Positions 15,859-22,486 of a stretch of DNA of 35,168 bases are shown piece after piece (the first letter of the stretch is position 1; each line of letters begins with the position of its first letter). A program made the position numbers and the translations under genes. Origin of the DNA: a virus; the IMG/VR virus record IMGVR_UViG_3300042691_011108, positions 1 to 35,168 of that record; one strand, written 5' to 3'. A model generated the notes under the pieces. The model made no database searches. It saw only the letters and a list, made by a program, of their open reading frames with translations, and had not been told where the DNA came from.

Positions 15859-16255
15859 CGCAGTCCTTTCAGTGTTGCTGTGGTGAGGGAGCGCGACCCA
15901 ACAAGGGTCGCAGTCCGTTGCCGTTGGCTTCGGTCGCTGGGCATCAGTTCACCATTTCGCTGCTCGTGTCAGCAGCCACCGCATGATGCCTTGAGTGCGT
16001 GGCTCGCGCCACGGGGCAAGGTAGGTCGCCTGTCCTTGCCTCTCGCCGCGCTAACGAACGCACGGCCACGATCGACTTGACTGGAACGCTGTCGGTGCGT
16101 TGCTCGTTCACCCGCAGGTGTCGCGCCCTCCGAGCGTGGGCGATGAGTTGAGCGTGGAATGATAACCACGCATCAAAGCAGGCTTGTGAATGCCACCCAT
16201 ACACCTTCGTGCATGAGTGGCGAAAGCAGTGTTATGCACACTGCAGAAGCATGGT
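15859..16255 (-). other. 397-base gap between ERF and ParB-like genes
   Basis: No firm gene. A GTG-started 86-codon frame (15944-16204) has a zinc-finger-like beginning if read from the preceding stop (Cys, His and Trp residues) but then turns into low-confidence Arg-rich sequence, has no proper ribosome site, and I do not call it. The stretch holds several inverted repeats, including GTGGC-TCGC-GCCAC near 16000 and a 7-bp stem at 15893-15911 just before the ParB-like gene. The position beside a ParB-like DNA-binding gene would suit an origin or centromere-like site, but I see no clear iterons. Confidence 0.4.
15893..15911 (-). other. Stem-loop upstream of the ParB-like gene
   Basis: A perfect 7-bp inverted repeat GCGACCC / GGGTCGC with loop TTGTT on the minus strand, about 35 bases before the ParB-like start and without a T-run. 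It resembles the single hairpins before other genes here and may be a leader or processing element. Confidence 0.5.
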
Positions 16256-16981
16256 TCAAGAAACAGGCTTTGAGCCTTGCGCTGCGATCCACTTCTCAAT
16301 ACGCGGCATGAGTGAGAGCGGCCAAGTGTGAACCTCGGGGCTTGGCAATGGCACGCCTGCCTTCACCATCGCAGTGTGCAGCATGGCAAGCGTCGCGCCT
16401 GTCACCTGCACTCGCTGTCGCAGGGCTGCTGCGCCGTCCAGCCCGATGCGCTCCTCGGGCTTGGTGTTCGCTCGGTCGTCACGCGCGTCCATCTCTGGAG
16501 CCTTGACCATCTGCTGCGCATCATCTTCCTTCGGAACCATGAGCAGGTCACGCAGGAAGTAGCCGAGGCTTGAAGTCAACGCAGTCGCAACTGCCTTGTC
16601 CTCGCCCTTGCCACTCTGACCGACCAATGGGAACGGACACCTGCCCATAGTGATGGTTCCGTTTGGGTGATGAAGCGAGAACTCGCTCACAACGAAACTG
16701 CCATGCTCGTTCCGAACGATGTCCCACGCACGCGTCAGTGCGAGGCCAGAACTCAGAAGTGCTTCTCGGCACGCACCGATCATGTCCTCTGCACTCGTGT
16801 AGGCGTACCGCTGATTGCCGAAGGCAACGCGCGAGTCCTTCACGACGCGAGCCATCGCAGCTTGCGCAGCGATCAGTCTCCACTCCCATGTCCGGTTCAT
16901 GTCGATCTCTTCCTTGAGGTCGATGGCGTGCTGGTTCGGCGCATTCATTGCGTCCACGATCTTGTCCTTGGTGCGTGTCAT
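16256..16981 (-). CDS. erf: ERF-family single-strand annealing protein
   Basis: A 241-residue protein. After a polar N-terminus it has the ERF core RYAYTSAEDMIGACREALLS at about 58-77, a beta strand region around FSLHHPNG, and the family's conserved block DKAVATALTSSLGYFLRD at about 128-145, followed by LLMVPKEDD. The C-terminal ~70 residues after the linker (APEMDARDDRANTKPEER) are variable, as expected. It anneals complementary single strands and pairs with the YqaJ exonuclease encoded next to it, a lambda Red-like two-part system for recombination-dependent replication and circularisation. The start follows the exonuclease stop by 2 bases. Confidence 0.85.
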   Translation of the reverse strand: MTRTKDKIVDAMNAPNQHAIDLKEEIDMNRTWEWRLIAAQAAMARVVKDSRVAFGNQRYAYTSAEDMIGACREALLSSGLALTRAWDIVRNEHGSFVVSEFSLHHPNGTITMGRCPFPLVGQSGKGEDKAVATALTSSLGYFLRDLLMVPKEDDAQQMVKAPEMDARDDRANTKPEERIGLDGAAALRQRVQVTGATLAMLHTAMVKAGVPLPSPEVHTWPLSLMPRIEKWIAAQGSKPVS

Positions 16982-16983
16982 GG

Positions 16984-17889
16984 TCAGTCCTTCTTCTTCC
17001 TGATGTCGATGCGCTTGTACCCGGACGGCACAACGAAGCGTGAGGCCAGGTCAGGATGCTCTGCCTCAAATGACTTGCGGTCAAATCGGTCAGTCGCCAC
17101 ATCGGTGACTGCGATTGAGTACGGCCCAGTGCGACCTCTGCGATGACTGCCGAGGTGCTTCAGTAACTCTGACTTGGCTGCCTCGTACTTCCGTTCGGCA
17201 ACATCCAACTCGCGCTTGAGCGTCTCTTCTGCCGTGAACAGATGAAGGTGATCGCTCATGTCCTTCTCGTCGTCGATGCGCTCCATGGTCTTGAGCAGGT
17301 CGATTGATGCCGACTCTGCAGGCGGGACATCTTCAACGATGTGCCTGCCCCACCATGCGTCGATGCGATCCATGAGGTACTCGGTGAAGCCCGAATCGAA
17401 CTCTACGCGGTACAACTTGAAGTGCAGTCCATACGAACCGACAAGACATCCAACATGGGCAAGATGAGAGCTGCTGCAGGCCATCTGATACGACACCTGC
17501 ACCTTCACAGACATCGGCACCTGATCTGTGCCCTCTGTGCCCCACTCATCTGCCATGCCAGTCGTCTTGATCTCAACGATGTCACTGCCTCGCCTCGCCT
17601 CTCCGACCATGCCATCGATGTTGGCGCGGAAGTGTGGACGATGCCCGACGAAGGTAGTGCTTGGTCGAACAATGCGCGTGCCAAGTCGCTCGCCTGCTAG
17701 TTGCAGTAGAGTCGGCTCAAGCACCTGCCCGAGACGCATCGCGTTGTTCGTGACTGGCGAATGCGCTCTTCCGGTCTTCATCAGCCATAGGTCATATGGT
17801 GTCTGCCAGCGATTGCATCCCATGATGGTCGCCGCCTCGCTGCTGCCAATGCCCTTCGCCCTGTCGTCGCGTTGCTTGTCTGTAATCAC
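16984..17889 (-). CDS. YqaJ-family (lambda exo-like) viral recombinase exonuclease
   Basis: A 301-residue protein with YqaJ landmarks: the GIGSSEAATIMGCNRW motif at 13-28, a G-x-x-L-E-P element with Glu58, a N-I-D-G-M-V strand with the metal-binding Asp92, and VEIKTTG with the E-x-K pair at 106-108, then a VQVSYQMACS helix carrying the conserved Gln. These form the PD-(D/E)xK nuclease core that digests 5' ends to give single strands for the annealing protein. The C-terminal third is helical and basic (ERKYEAAKSELLKHLG). Its start overlaps the small HTH gene by 4 bases. Confidence 0.88.
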   Translation of the reverse strand: MITDKQRDDRAKGIGSSEAATIMGCNRWQTPYDLWLMKTGRAHSPVTNNAMRLGQVLEPTLLQLAGERLGTRIVRPSTTFVGHRPHFRANIDGMVGEARRGSDIVEIKTTGMADEWGTEGTDQVPMSVKVQVSYQMACSSSHLAHVGCLVGSYGLHFKLYRVEFDSGFTEYLMDRIDAWWGRHIVEDVPPAESASIDLLKTMERIDDEKDMSDHLHLFTAEETLKRELDVAERKYEAAKSELLKHLGSHRRGRTGPYSIAVTDVATDRFDRKSFEAEHPDLASRFVVPSGYKRIDIRKKKD

Positions 17890-18104
17890 TTGTCTCCATC
17901 CTTTCCGGGCTTGATGCCCTTGCGTGGTCTACCGTTCTTCTTCGGACGCAGTTGTGACACCTGCTCCTGCGTCCAGAGCCTGCGTCCACCGATGACTGTC
18001 GGCAGCACATTCCGGGCTGCCGACAACTGGCTGATGCGTCCAACAGAAACACCGAGTATGTCTGCGACCAACCGTGTTGGAAGCAGGTCGGGAACATGAC
18101 TCAT
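17886..18104 (-). CDS. Small MerR/excisionase-like helix-turn-helix protein
   Basis: A 72-residue protein from the ATG at 18104, which overlaps the upstream stop by 4 bases. The HTH_17-type pattern is clear: LLPTRLVADILGVSVGRISQ (helix-turn-helix), then GGRRLWTQEQVSQL, the winged second part. The basic tail (RPKKNGRPRKGIKPGK) should contact DNA. It may be a transcription regulator of the early operon or a DNA-bending accessory factor. Excisionase function is unlikely because no integrase is present. A longer reading to 18164 would overlap the previous gene heavily and is rejected. Confidence 0.75.
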   Translation of the reverse strand: MSHVPDLLPTRLVADILGVSVGRISQLSAARNVLPTVIGGRRLWTQEQVSQLRPKKNGRPRKGIKPGKDGDK

Positions 18105-18319
18105 CGTGAACCTCGCACTTCTCGCAGCTGCGCTCCGATGCGTCGTGCCTCTCGCCGCCACCATTCACGCGATGCAGCACCGACATCACCGCGATAGATC
18201 CATGTGATGCCTCCATCGCGTGACTCTGATGCGACATACCCGCGACCGTATGGGTCGCCGTTGCTACGAAGTTCTAACACCACCTTGAGCGGTCGTCGCT
18301 CTACTGATTCTGCTTTCAT
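18101..18319 (-). CDS. Small beta-rich protein of unknown function
   Basis: A 72-residue protein from the ATG at 18319, with AAAGGA 6 bases upstream. The middle (GRGYVASESRDGGITWIYRG) reads as a beta hairpin or sheet, and the C-terminus is a basic helix (SREWWRREARRIGAQL). It is coupled to the HTH gene by ATGA and preceded by a 12-codon ORF ending in ATGA. It resembles small phage proteins of about 70 residues with a Y-x-S-x-x-G-x-x-W pattern, but no function can be given. Confidence 0.65.
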   Translation of the reverse strand: MKAESVERRPLKVVLELRSNGDPYGRGYVASESRDGGITWIYRGDVGAASREWWRREARRIGAQLREVRGSR

Positions 18320-18354
18320 ACACAGTCCTTTCTTGTTTGGTAATCTGTCTTCAT
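18316..18354 (-). CDS. 12-codon upstream ORF coupled to the following gene
   Basis: ATG at 18354 with AAGGA 4 bases upstream, reading MKTDYQTRKDCV and stopping with a TGA that overlaps the next gene's ATG (ATGA). The next gene's ribosome site lies inside this ORF, so ribosomes finishing it could unmask or re-initiate at that gene. It may be a leader peptide or a chance ORF. Confidence 0.35.
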   Translation of the reverse strand: MKTDYQTRKDCV

Positions 18355-18370
18355 CGCGTCCTTGCACGCA

Positions 18371-18402
18371 GGGGAGGCGGTCGTGTCGGCGGCCGCCTCC
18401 CC
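18371..18402 (-). other. Strong GC-rich hairpin after the DUF932 gene
   Basis: A perfect 10-bp inverted repeat GGGGAGGCGG / CCGCCTCCCC with a 12-base loop, starting 8 bases after the DUF932 stop. No T-run follows on the minus strand, so it is probably an mRNA-stability or processing element rather than a terminator. Confidence 0.55.
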
Positions 18403-18410
18403 ACTCACAG

Positions 18411-19274
18411 TCAATCTTCAACGCCACCGACATCGAGCACGCTGGCCTCTTCAGCGTTGCCCACGAACCCATCCAACAAACCGATGAGGCGACTCGTGCG
18501 CTTCGGGCTTGCCATCGGCGATGGCTTCTGCTTCTCCACCTCCGTGAAGGCGTTCAGCAGTCGCCACGCGGTCGGATCACCGAAGGCAGGGTCTTCGTCG
18601 CGGCAGCGCACAGCCAGTCCGCCCGGGCCGTCCTCGCGTCGCCACTCGCGCAGCACATGAGGCAACGCCTGCGGTGTGATCGCACGCCGATCCATTGCGC
18701 GAATCATGAAGTCATGCACCTGATCCTCACTGTCGATCACGAACTGCTTGTAGGACGCGATGCGATCCGCCTCAGCCTTCATGCCCTGAACCATGTTGCC
18801 GAATGCACCAGAGACGAGTCCTGGCATATCTCGCTCAATGAAGCGAGTGTGCTTGCGTGCGAAGCGGAACACAGACTTGCCAGTGCCACTGAACGCAAGG
18901 TTGTCGCAGACGAACACGCGCGACCCAAGGATCGCCTCTGCTGCGAATGACTTGTCGTGTGCGTTGCGGATGCCAAGAACCCACTGGTAGGTTCCATCCG
19001 TCTCAAGGCATGACTCGTCGCTCGGGCCATACGGACGCTTGATTGCGAGCAGGCCGAAGTAGCGCAGGCCATCACCGAGCAGTGCGTGCGCCTGCTCCGT
19101 TACAGTCCACCCGAGGTCAGCGATCGTCTGCTCGACCATGCGCAGAACCATCTCGTGTGCGATCGGGAAGTGCGTGTCCGTTGCATCTGGCGTGAGGACA
19201 TCGCACACCTGCTGCCTCTCGACCTGATGCGCTCCTGCGTGCAGAACCAACGATGAGTTTCCGATTGCGACCAT
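18411..19274 (-). CDS. DUF932-family protein
   Basis: A 287-residue protein from the ATG at 19274, with AAGGAG 6 bases upstream. The DUF932 pattern is clear: LGIRNAHDKSFAAEAILGSR and then VFVCDNLAFSGTG at about 95-130, followed by a helical second half with a F-x-R-x-H-T-R-F segment. The family is common in phages and plasmids, often near recombination genes; its activity is not established. It follows the first three-hairpin leader (19275-19376) and is the last of the unusual leader-linked genes before the recombination operon. Confidence 0.8.
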   Translation of the reverse strand: MVAIGNSSLVLHAGAHQVERQQVCDVLTPDATDTHFPIAHEMVLRMVEQTIADLGWTVTEQAHALLGDGLRYFGLLAIKRPYGPSDESCLETDGTYQWVLGIRNAHDKSFAAEAILGSRVFVCDNLAFSGTGKSVFRFARKHTRFIERDMPGLVSGAFGNMVQGMKAEADRIASYKQFVIDSEDQVHDFMIRAMDRRAITPQALPHVLREWRREDGPGGLAVRCRDEDPAFGDPTAWRLLNAFTEVEKQKPSPMASPKRTSRLIGLLDGFVGNAEEASVLDVGGVED

Positions 19275-19376
19275 GGGTCGCTCCTTGCTGCCGCTGTGCG
19301 GCGTTGAATGAAGTGAGTACCTGTCAACGCGACAGGCCAGCACGCCGTCACCGGACGGCGTGCGTGGCTTGCTTCG
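19275..19376 (-). repeat. Three-hairpin leader, unit A
   Basis: Between a stop codon and the DUF932 ribosome site, the minus strand holds three stems. The first is GCCA-C-GCACGCCGTC / GACGGCGTGC-TGGC (19336-19368, loop CGGT, one bulged C). The second is CCTGTC-GCGTT-GACAGG. The third is GCCGC-ACA-GCGGC (19290-19302), directly before AAGGAG. A TCACTTCATTCAAC linker joins stems two and three. No T-run is present. Five further copies occur upstream. Confidence 0.9.
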
Positions 19377-19907
19377 TTATGGCTTTGGCATCCAGCGATC
19401 TCGGTCGACCACCTTCGCATCACGAGTCCGGTGCTGATCCATGTCAATGAACTCCGCACAGCATCCGGGCGGAATGTCACGAACAGCGTCTCGCAGCACC
19501 TGCTTCCACAGCTTCACCATCAACTCGGCATCGCTGTAGGAGTCTGTGTTGATGAGGAATGTGCCGAGGTCTGCGAGGCCTTCAATCGTGTCGATCAGGC
19601 ACGCGCGAAGTCCGAGTGCGTTGTTCTGAGCGAGGCTTGCGGCGTATGCCTCCGCTTCGCTCATAGACTCTGGCAAGATGTCATGCACGCAGACCAACTT
19701 CAACTTCTCAGCATCAGTGGTGATCGGTGCCATCTCAAAGTCCCACTTCAGCGTCGCAGCCATCTCCGGAATGCCAGTCTGCACCAGTTGCGCGATGCCT
19801 TCGCGACGCGCGAACAACAGCTTCTCGCGATCAACTCGCTTCCTCTCGCGACCGAAGCCATACTGATTGAACTGCGTGCTGACCATCTGTTCCTTGCTTG
19901 CTACCAT
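19377..19907 (-). CDS. Early-region protein of unknown function (176 aa)
   Basis: From the ATG at 19907 (AAGGA 7 bases upstream). It is soluble and acidic in the middle with a basic N-terminus (YGFGRERKRVDREKLLF). There are no clear domain motifs. Segments such as SLAQNNALGLRACLIDTIEG and DAELMVKLWKQVLRDAV look helical. A longer frame to 19928 would start inside the third leader hairpin and is not favoured. It sits between two copies of the three-hairpin leader, like its neighbours, which suggests independent cassette-like placement. Confidence 0.65.
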   Translation of the reverse strand: MVASKEQMVSTQFNQYGFGRERKRVDREKLLFARREGIAQLVQTGIPEMAATLKWDFEMAPITTDAEKLKLVCVHDILPESMSEAEAYAASLAQNNALGLRACLIDTIEGLADLGTFLINTDSYSDAELMVKLWKQVLRDAVRDIPPGCCAEFIDMDQHRTRDAKVVDRDRWMPKP

Positions 19908-20005
19908 GTGACAATCCTTCTGCCGCATTGCGGCGTTGTGTAGTGAACATCCTGCACGATGCAGGCCAGCACGCCGTCACTGGACGGCGTGCGTGGCTTG
20001 CTTCG
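19908..20005 (-). repeat. Three-hairpin leader, unit B
   Basis: Same order as unit A on the minus strand: GCCA-C-GCACGCCGTC / GACGGCGTGC-TGGC with loop CAGT, then CCTGCA-TCG-TGCAGG, a TTCACTACACAAC linker, GCCGC-AAT-GCGGC, and AGAAGGA as ribosome site. The second stem differs in sequence from unit A but keeps pairing. Confidence 0.9.
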
Positions 20006-20287
20006 TTACTCGCCAGCAAGTTCTGCAGATCGCTTGTCGAGCCATCGCTTCGCAGCGACATCGAGCGGCTCAAGCACGACCAGCGGTGGATCCCATCCGA
20101 GGTCGCGTGCGATCTCTGTTGGGCTGGTCGCACCGCGCGACAGCGACTGCAGGATGCGCTCGCAGTCCTTGCCAAGTCGAAGCCGACGCAACGCGACCAC
20201 CGCGTACTCCTCGTTCGCCTTCATGTCCTTCGCCGCCTTGCTGCGAAGGCAGTGCATCAGATGCTCAAAGTGCTTGCTACCCATCAT
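20006..20287 (-). CDS. Small early-region protein of unknown function (93 aa)
   Basis: Starts at the double ATG 20287/20284 with AAGGAG 6 bases upstream and overlaps the HTH gene's stop. The N-terminal half is basic and helical (LRSKAAKDMKANEEYAVVAL). The second half contains RGATSPTEIARDLGWDPP, which could be a short winged-helix-like segment (T-S-P-T-E-I-A-R-D-L), so a DNA-binding role is possible but unproven. It is followed by leader unit B. Confidence 0.65.
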   Translation of the reverse strand: MMGSKHFEHLMHCLRSKAAKDMKANEEYAVVALRRLRLGKDCERILQSLSRGATSPTEIARDLGWDPPLVVLEPLDVAAKRWLDKRSAELAGE

Positions 20288-20487
20288 GCGAGGCTCCTTG
20301 TCGTGTTGAGTTTCTTGAGTGCCGATCGCAACTTGCGAATGGCTGTTGATTCGTGCGAGCGAACCGCATTGACACTGATCCCGAGCATGGCTGCGACCTG
20401 CTCGCTGCTGCGAACAGGCTGCAGGTGCGCACGCCACCAGTCAGGCCGCAATGCGATAGATGGTGCGCAGCACTTATGACTTCGCAT
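20284..20487 (-). CDS. Sigma-region-4/LuxR-type helix-turn-helix protein
   Basis: A 67-residue protein from the ATG at 20487, with GGAGG 6 bases upstream. Its second half reads SSEQVAAMLGISVNAVRSHE followed by STAIRKLRSALKKL, the classic sigma70 region 4 or LuxR-type HTH plus C-terminal basic helix. The N-terminal ~30 residues contain a P-D-W-W-R-A-H motif. Without a region 2 it cannot be a full sigma factor. It could be a transcription activator, a sigma appropriator or an ECF-like fragment. It overlaps both neighbours by 4-14 bases. Confidence 0.7.
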   Translation of the reverse strand: MRSHKCCAPSIALRPDWWRAHLQPVRSSEQVAAMLGISVNAVRSHESTAIRKLRSALKKLNTTRSLA

Positions 20488-21001
20488 TGGTCGCCTCCGT
20501 GTTGGTACGAAGCAGTGCGACTGCGAGCGCGGCCACGAACGCATCATTCTTGACCAGACGCTGCGCAAGCACCTCTGCCCATCCCTCGCGCTGTGATTCG
20601 ATCTGCTCCATGATCTGCTCAATGCAGTCATCCTTGATGTCATCGCCAATCGTCTCGACGATCTCGTCCGTGACATTGCTCACGCTGATGTCATCGATCA
20701 CGCTCGTGGCAACTTCGGTCTCGATGTCGCTGGTGTTGATGTTCTCAGCGATCTCGCGAGCGATATCTGACTCGTCGACATCTGTGTTCTCGATCAGTGC
20801 GTGCCGGACATCTCGCGCAATGCCTTCCAGATCAATCGCATCCATGATGCGCTCGCTGACATCGCTGTGCATCTGGTCGATGTCCATCAGTTCAACGCAG
20901 TCATCGATGCAGCACTGCACGAATGATGCGTCAGCGTGCGCCCACATGAATGCTGCGAAGCGGGTCTGCATGGCACGGTACAAGGTGGTGATGAAACGCA
21001 T
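20474..21001 (-). CDS. Acidic, repetitive helical early protein (175 aa)
   Basis: From the ATG at 21001 (GGAG 6 bases upstream). After a basic N-terminus (MRFITTLYRAMQTRF) the protein is dominated by repeated acidic amphipathic stretches such as DVDESDIAREIAENI, DEIVETIGDDIKDD and CIEQIMEQIESQREG, in which D/E pairs alternate with Ile and Val. There are no catalytic motifs. Its strongly negative surface could let it mimic DNA or bind a basic host protein, but that is only composition-based. A small Ala-rich C-terminus ends in NAKS. It is preceded by leader unit C. Confidence 0.65.
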   Translation of the reverse strand: MRFITTLYRAMQTRFAAFMWAHADASFVQCCIDDCVELMDIDQMHSDVSERIMDAIDLEGIARDVRHALIENTDVDESDIAREIAENINTSDIETEVATSVIDDISVSNVTDEIVETIGDDIKDDCIEQIMEQIESQREGWAEVLAQRLVKNDAFVAALAVALLRTNTEATNAKS

Positions 21002-21111
21002 AACGATCTCCTGCCGCTGTGCGGCACTAGATGATGAAGTGAGATGAGTGATGATCCTGCGACGATGCAGGCCAGCACGCCGTCTGATGACGGCGTGCGT
21101 GGCTTGGGTCG
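21002..21111 (-). repeat. Three-hairpin leader, unit C
   Basis: On the minus strand: GCCA-C-GCACGCCGTC / GACGGCGTGC-TGGC with loop ATCA, CCTGC-ATCGTC-GCAGG, an extended linker (TCACTCATCTCACTTCATC), GCCGC-ACA-GCGGC, then CAGGAG. The linker is about 13 bases longer than in other units. Confidence 0.9.
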
Positions 21112-21477
21112 TCACTCCGAGACAGCTGCGATGCGCTTGACCTCGCTCGCACACTCACGCTCAAGTGCCTTGCTCATCTTGCTCAAGAACTGCTTGCGAG
21201 TCTTGTTGGACACATTCGTGCTCAGGCCGATGTGATCCGTCAGATCCTGGCGCGTGATGGATGACCAGCCCTCGTCGCTGTAGACGCGACCGATGCACTG
21301 CAGTCGCACGAGCCACTCTTCCACATTCTTCGCGCTGATCTCTCCGAGGTCGACTGCCATCGTGGAGAAGATGAGAGTGTGCGTGATGCCTCGCATCACT
21401 TCGTCGCCAGACGAGTCCTTGCGCCAGCAGGTGGTCTCGGTGTTGGCGATCTTGCTCAGGTTCCAGTTCAGGCTCAT
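21112..21477 (-). CDS. Early-region protein of unknown function (121 aa)
   Basis: From the ATG at 21477. The Shine-Dalgarno is weak (AATGGA, 6-7 bases away), unlike its neighbours. The sequence is mixed helical/beta (LNWNLSKIANTETTCW, SAKNVEEWLVRLQCIG), with a basic helix near the C-terminus (NKTRKQFLSKMSKALERE). No family recognised. It lies between leader units C and D. Confidence 0.6.
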   Translation of the reverse strand: MSLNWNLSKIANTETTCWRKDSSGDEVMRGITHTLIFSTMAVDLGEISAKNVEEWLVRLQCIGRVYSDEGWSSITRQDLTDHIGLSTNVSNKTRKQFLSKMSKALERECASEVKRIAAVSE

Positions 21478-21575
21478 GGCGTGTCCATTCTGCGGCTGTG
21501 CCGCGTTGATGTAGTGAGTCCTGCGAAGTTGCAGGCCAGCACGCCGTCATGCGACGGCGTGCGTGGCTTGTCACT
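21478..21575 (-). repeat. Three-hairpin leader, unit D
   Basis: On the minus strand: GCCA-C-GCACGCCGTC / GACGGCGTGC-TGGC with loop GCAT, CCTGC-AACTTC-GCAGG, an ACTCACTACATCAAC linker, then GCGGC-ACA-GCCGC. The last stem is the mirror image of units A-C (GCCGC / GCGGC), a compensatory double change. The ribosome site after it is weak (AATGGA). Confidence 0.9.
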
Positions 21576-22013
21576 TCACTTCGTATAGAACGACAAGAAC
21601 TCGCGCACGCGGTCCTTGCTGAACACTTCAACGATTGATGCGTTGACTCCCTTCTTAGCCACATACTGATGCACTGTGCAGCATCCGATGTGTTCACACT
21701 CGCGGAGCATCGTCCAGAGCAGGTCGTAGCGACTGTGTGCGCGTGCAGCTTCAATCATCTGCTGCAGCAGGTGCTTCATCCAACAGTCAATCGCACCGAG
21801 CGCGTAAGCCGTAGTGATCTGGCCGAGCAGGCTCTCGCGTGCTGCGAACCGATCCTGCTCTGTGTAGCCATCCATGCACGACGCTGTGATTCCCATCTGC
21901 CGCCACATCAGAGGCAGTCGCTCTGCCAGTTGATCGCGCTTGATGTTCCATTCCAAGTTGCTGTATTCCGTGGTCTGATAGGTTGCAGATGCCTTGTTGG
22001 TCTTGCGTGCCAT
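21576..22013 (-). CDS. Early-region protein of unknown function (145 aa)
   Basis: From the ATG at 22013, with AAGGAG 7 bases upstream, beginning MARKTNKAS. The rest is helical: WNIKRDQLAERLPLMWRQMG and ALGAIDCWMKHLLQQMIEAA, with a C-x-x-x-H-x-G-C-C pattern near residue 110 that may bind metal or form disulfides. The same leader start (MARK plus identical upstream bases) occurs at the next gene upstream. No family recognised. Confidence 0.65.
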   Translation of the reverse strand: MARKTNKASATYQTTEYSNLEWNIKRDQLAERLPLMWRQMGITASCMDGYTEQDRFAARESLLGQITTAYALGAIDCWMKHLLQQMIEAARAHSRYDLLWTMLRECEHIGCCTVHQYVAKKGVNASIVEVFSKDRVREFLSFYTK

Positions 22014-22132
22014 AGTGAATCTCCTTGCGGCGGATGCCGCGTTGATGTAGTGAGTCCTGCGAAGTTGCAGGCCAGCCATCCGTCGCGTGACGGATGGCGT
22101 GGCTTGTCACCTCTGCGACGCTGTGTGTTGTA
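22014..22132 (-). repeat. Three-hairpin leader, unit E
   Basis: On the minus strand: GCCA-C-GCCATCCGTC / GACGGATGGC-TGGC with loop ACGC, where three base pairs differ from units A-D and all are compensated; CCTGC-AACTTC-GCAGG; the ACTCACTACATCAAC linker; GCGGC-ATCC-GCCGC; then AAGGAG. The distance from the stop to stem one is ~20 bases longer than elsewhere. Confidence 0.9.
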
Positions 22133-22486
22133 TCAATCGCACTTCGCCAACCTGCGAGTCGCGGTGATGTCGAACTTGAGCAGAGCTTCAATGCTCGCAG
22201 CAGCTCGTTCTTGTGCTGCGTCTGCCAGCTTCTCAACCCTGTTGAAGATGGCGTCTTCTTGACGGTGACGCTTGTCAGCGGCATCTTCTTCTGCGCCAGT
22301 GAACGCACTCATGTACATCTGCCATGCCCTGCGCTCATTCGCGTCTGCCACTGCGAGCCTCTTGACGAGGTCTGCAGCGTTCTCGAATGCTTCGAGCATC
22401 TTGACGATTCGGCCTTCGTAAGCCGCGTCGAGTGCGAGGATGCGGCGAGCGATGTTGCGAGTGTCGGACTTGATCTTGCGTGCCAT
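22133..22486 (-). CDS. Helical early-region protein of unknown function (117 aa)
   Basis: From the ATG at 22486, with AAGGAG 7 bases upstream. Starts MARKIKSDTRNIARRI and continues as a nearly all-helical, charged protein (AYEGRIVKMLEAFENAADLV, ERRAWQMYMSAF, a long D-A-A-D-K-R-H-R-Q-E-D stretch). Probably a helical bundle. It appears to be the first sizeable gene of the early operon. No function recognised. Confidence 0.65.
   Translation of the reverse strand: MARKIKSDTRNIARRILALDAAYEGRIVKMLEAFENAADLVKRLAVADANERRAWQMYMSAFTGAEEDAADKRHRQEDAIFNRVEKLADAAQERAAASIEALLKFDITATRRLAKCD

Noticed and set aside
15944-16204. 86-codon minus-strand frame with a finger-like beginning
   Set aside because: No ribosome site, GTG start placed inside the finger-like part, and an Arg-rich tail; a zinc-finger gene remnant is possible but not supportable.
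17886-18104. Excisionase as evidence for a temperate phage
   Set aside because: The HTH type is shared with excisionases, but no integrase, attachment site or repressor is seen in the closed genome.
18204-18950. 248-codon plus-strand ORF across the DUF932 gene
   Set aside because: Crosses hairpins and three minus-strand starts and lacks motifs or a ribosome site.
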